In this document: in pieces, positions 60,331-64,000 of the stretch
Layout: each line of letters opens with the position of its first letter
Numbering within the stretch: the first letter of the stretch is position 1
Assembly (NCBI GenBank): GCA_013398175.1
Contig: VZRZ01004411.1
Coordinates: forward strand, 1,245,232 to 1,309,231
Length of the DNA: 64,000 nt
Direction of reading: 5' to 3'
From: Climacteris rufus
Lineage: Eukaryota; Chordata; Aves; Passeriformes; Climacteridae
Program-made: the position numbers and the translations under genes
The notes under the pieces: model-generated
Told to the model about the DNA's origin: nothing
Databases searched by the model: none
What the model saw: the letters and a program-made list of their open reading frames with translations, nothing else

Positions 60331-63300
60331 GACAGAGAAGATTAACGCAAAACCAAAAACTTCACGGAGTTTGAGTGAAAAGTCTGCAAAAGCCTCAGTG
60401 TGTATGTTAGTGTTTGGACATAGACACTTGTTAAAGAAGGTCCTGTCTTGATTGTAAGGTGGTGGAGCACTTAATAGAACCTCTCACTTATTAAGGATAT
60501 GTAATATTACTCTCTGTTTTAGAAATTTGCTCTCTGCATTTCATTAGTGCCTTGAGTGATTTCTTAAAATATGTTTTGTCCTACCCAAGCCTAATTAATA
60601 GCCTGTATTATTGCTCAGTAGTGCAGTGTGAGTGAACACGGCAGTTACTTCTGGCATTCAGTGTGGTAGAACGTATATTTTATTCTCTTAATCATTACGC
60701 TCCAGATGCAAGAAGTGCCCCACATCAATGAAGTAAGCTTCAGCCTAAGTCTGCTGTGCAGGTGCTAACTCTGCAAGCTCTTGCTGCTCTTTATCACTCA
60801 TTCCTTCCCTGTTGTTCTTTCACTCTGAGGCTGTGTGTCTAATGCTGCTCCCCAGCCATGACAATAAAGTGGGTGCCTGTGAGACAACAAACCCTGAAGC
60901 CTGACTGTTGCAGTGCTGGTGATAAGATGTAAACTAAGATTGCATAACTCTTCCAGCAAAGAAGTCTAGCTGTGAGTGAGATATTCTGAGCAAAGCTCAT
61001 GGGGTTTGATTCTGTCCTCAGATAGGGAGAGCCTCGGTGATGCAGAGTATCTTATCAGATCAACCACCTGATTTTACAAGATTTGCAGAATGCTGTGCCC
61101 TTAAGCTAAGGCAGATGCTGAGCACTGGGTATGTGCTGTGCTTTCATTCAGTGATGGTGTAATTTCTTAATATCTTGTGCTGTCACTTAGAAACTGTGCC
61201 TCATGTTAGAGGGAATCACTGTCGTATCACACCAGCCACCACTGCTGACTTGGCTTTGTTGAAAATTCTCTATCAAGAATTATCTGAATGTTGTGAATCA
61301 GTGAGAAAAAGCTAGACAGGGCCTGTTTGAATGCCTAACAAGAAATCCAAGTTGCAAAAAGGTTTGCACAGTGAAGTCATGCAGTGGACAGGTGTCTGCT
61401 CTGGGCTGGTGTACTTAGCACAACTTGATTTACATGGCCAGGAGCAGAGAATAAATGATTATTTAAGTGATGTGTAGATGGAGTTAATGAGGAGCACTGA
61501 ATGCTATTTAAAGCTCCTGTGCCATCATTTGCTCAGCTGTCTGGAGAATCATCGTCTCCTGATACATGCCTGTCTTTTGCCATTTCTCTCTGTAGTACCT
61601 TATTAACGCAACGGAACTGTAAGCCTGTCCCACTGGAAGAATTGGGTTTACAAGCACCACTGAGCTTAATCAATTTGTATGGGAGTACAAAGAAGAATAT
61701 ATTTGTTAACTTCTATCTTCACTCATTACTGTTCCCTGCATTTTCACACTTCTGTGGCAAGTACAAACCATTCCTTGATTTGGCATTACTAGGCTAGAAT
61801 ATTGTTATTAAACCATGCCAGTGACTACTGGTTCCTCTTTGTGTGCTTATGATTTTAACTTGTCTCTGTGTGTTTAGAGAATGAAGTAAGTTTTACAGGA
61901 GAACAAGAAAATGTACATGACTGGTTATGTTTGAATTTGTAGCCTGTGCTGTTACTTGTGGAAATAAATCTGGTTTGATTGTGGATGAAAGTTTCAAAAC
62001 CATGTGGAGAATCTATTATTTTTGGAAGGTACTTGTCTAAATCTATGCTACAGGCTCGATGTCCTCAATCCAAATCTTGAATCGTTTGCACAAGGAGGCA
62101 GAGATGGAGCTTCTGGCCACTCCTTTCATTTTACATAATCTCTTGTCAAAAGTTTCTTGGAACCCAACCTGGTTTTACAAGTGGGGTGAGGACCTAAAAT
62201 CACTTAGATGTCTTTGCTCCCTGTCAAGTAATCAGGTGAGAAGGTCTGAACAATCCAGATCAGCTAGCATGAGGCAATAGTTCTCTGCAAATCTTTTCTG
62301 TGTGCTGCATCCTTGCTGTTTCTGCCCTTGCTCTCGAGCATCTGGGTTGCATTTCTGTGTTGGACCATGTCAAGATGATTTCCTAGTCCATCGGATCTTG
62401 CAGGACACCCTGTGAAAGGGCATTGGCAGGCTCACATGATTTTTGCCTGCATTGCAGAGGTTGGGTTTCTAGAGGAGTGAAGGTAACAGTCTCTACAATT
62501 GCAGTTTTTGGAAAGACGTTTAGATGTACAAATCAATATATGCCCTTGGAAAAATTTTACTTTTGCTCTTAATTGTTAGAATTTCCAGCATATTTTTGAA
62601 GCTGGCATGATTTCTTTGCTTGTGTGCATGAAATGCTTGCCCATATTTTTTCATGTATCTGTATTTAAACACATGCTACAAATAAAAGCAGATTTGAGGG
62701 CAAACACTGTAGAATATGGCCTGAGGATTTAAGGTGAGATTGTAATATGTTGCTTGAACAAAGGAACTCTCCCAGTCCAAAAGGGTTTGTTTTCTGTAAT
62801 GACACTCAAACCCAATCAATATTTGTTTTATTAACCTGTTGGGTGGATTCAGTTTAAAGTCTTAGTGCAGTTTGTTTGAAGTGCTTTGTACTTGGAAGCT
62901 GTGTGAGAGGTAAACAATGCTGAGAGTCACAGCAACAGTGGGGTATTGTATTGAGCAAGTCCCTTTTGTAAGGAGGCTCTTGACCACTTGTGTTGTTTTT
63001 GAGGATATCAGCATATGCTTTTTTCCTGACACAACCTGAAGCATTCAAACATGCCAAAGGTTGGTAAATATTTATCAAGATGCTTTAAAAATATTTTTCT
63101 CACAAGTGTTTTCTGGCTCCACTGTGCAGTTTTCTTCTCTTTTAGTACTGTGGTACAGATGCAGGAGGAGGTGAACAAGATCATTGTTCACAAACATCAA
63201 GAGCAATGCAGCTGTGCCTGATTATATTAAATCATAGGATGACGCACCATTTTTGAACTTATGCAGCATCTCTTTATTGTAAATTAATCACCACAAGAAT

Positions 63301-64000
63301 CTATTTTCATTAGTTAGAACATTAGTGTTTTGCCTCTTTATGTTTTGCATTATTTAGAATCATCATGGACTGAACTGTTTATTTACATAATTAGCTCCAT
63401 ATGCCTTCACTACATTCAACATATGGCTGCAGCTTTGTGGGACTCCTGTCCCTTCAAGAAGCTGTGCTGGCCCTTAAGGCAAGCCTGGGAGAGCTCCTCT
63501 GGGCATCTGCATGAGCCTGCAGTCATCATCACCTAGAGCAGTGGTGTGGCAGCAACTTTACACTCAAAATATACCTTTCCTCTTCAACTGGGATAAAAAA
63601 AAAAATATATCCATGCCTGTGATGGCCAGTGATAGCAATGCTCACCAGTGAGAGGTTGCATGGGGAGGACCAAACCCTTCTTCAAAACCCTGGTATTGTC
63701 TTAGCTGCAAGGGCGAAGCCTTCTCAAAAGCTGACTATGGCCTCAATTCATTATGATTTTGAGGCATCTGTAGTCCTGCCAGACTTTCATGCTCAAAAAT
63801 TCTGAGCTACTATCCAACATAATGTGAGGTTGATGGCAAAATCATGAAATAAAAAAAAAAGAAAAATCCATTCTGAATTCTTTTATTTTCTTTGATGTTC
63901 AAGGCCTTGGTCATTCCCATTTCCAAGCTTTTGTCTGAGAATATGAACACTAGAAACTTTGCTTGAAATGAAAGCTGAGAAAAATCCAAAGCTGTAGGAT
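60331..64000. other. Non-coding stretch
   Basis: No gene recognised. A block near 63150-63370 is AT-rich, unique and carries ATGACGCAC and TTTCATTAGTTAG words, and could be another conserved element. Short A-runs lie at 63596-63604 and 63849-63860. Confidence 0.5.

Noticed and set aside
1..64000. CRISPR arrays, operons, phage or prokaryotic mobile elements
   Set aside because: No regularly spaced repeats, no dense gene packing and no bacterial signals; the repeats are of vertebrate, specifically avian, type.

Overview
The window reads as nuclear DNA from a bird, probably a neoavian rather than a mammal or a galliform. The evidence is the repeat content. There are several CR1 LINE fragments ending in the avian 3' octamer repeat (ATTCTRTG). 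There are two LTRs starting TGTGCTGGTTTTG, the head of the bird ERVL-type families. There are also a few very old MIR-type SINE and L3-like CR1 relics shared across amniotes. The sequence is AT-rich and CpG-poor, without operons, Shine-Dalgarno sites, CRISPR arrays or other prokaryotic organisation.

I find no intact protein-coding gene, no recognisable coding exon, and no tRNA, rRNA or known ncRNA gene. The long open frames are mostly chance frames, shadows of repeats, or reading through a microsatellite. The window is best described as intergenic or intronic sequence carrying old transposons and AT-rich blocks that look like conserved non-coding elements. These last are judged by texture only and need alignment.

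Layout: 1-2312 featureless. 2313-3933 holds an ERVL-type 5' LTR, a primer-binding-site-like motif, a collapsed internal region with a polypurine-tract-like motif, then an inverted scrap of the same LTR head. 3934-9340 is non-coding, with a CpG-enriched open frame near 5140-5436. 9355-9546 has a probable CR1 scrap and an (AT)n palindrome. 9547-24134 is non-coding with an old CR1-like fragment (14925) and AT-rich candidate regulatory blocks (12560, 19470). 24135-24280 is a MIR. 28198-30570 contains a CpG-retaining block, a pyrimidine-rich stretch and a 582-bp solo LTR. 34838-35395 has a MIR and a CR1 tail. 37575-39248 is a GC-rich block followed by the largest CR1 copy (about 870 bp, with ORF2 remnant). 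40235-44045 has a MIR, an AT-rich candidate element and a second good CR1. 44046-54884 is mostly unique sequence with short tandem duplications and candidate elements. 54885-56240 has an L3-like CR1 tail, the longest open frame of the window (203 codons, unrecognised) and a CR1 tail. 56241-64000 is mostly unique, with two candidate elements and a decayed class I (gammaretrovirus-like) reverse transcriptase relic at 60051-60330.

Nothing here supports a new biological system. The items most worth checking are the rearranged ERVL locus, the isolated class I ERV reverse-transcriptase relic, the candidate conserved non-coding blocks, and the unexplained 203-codon frame.
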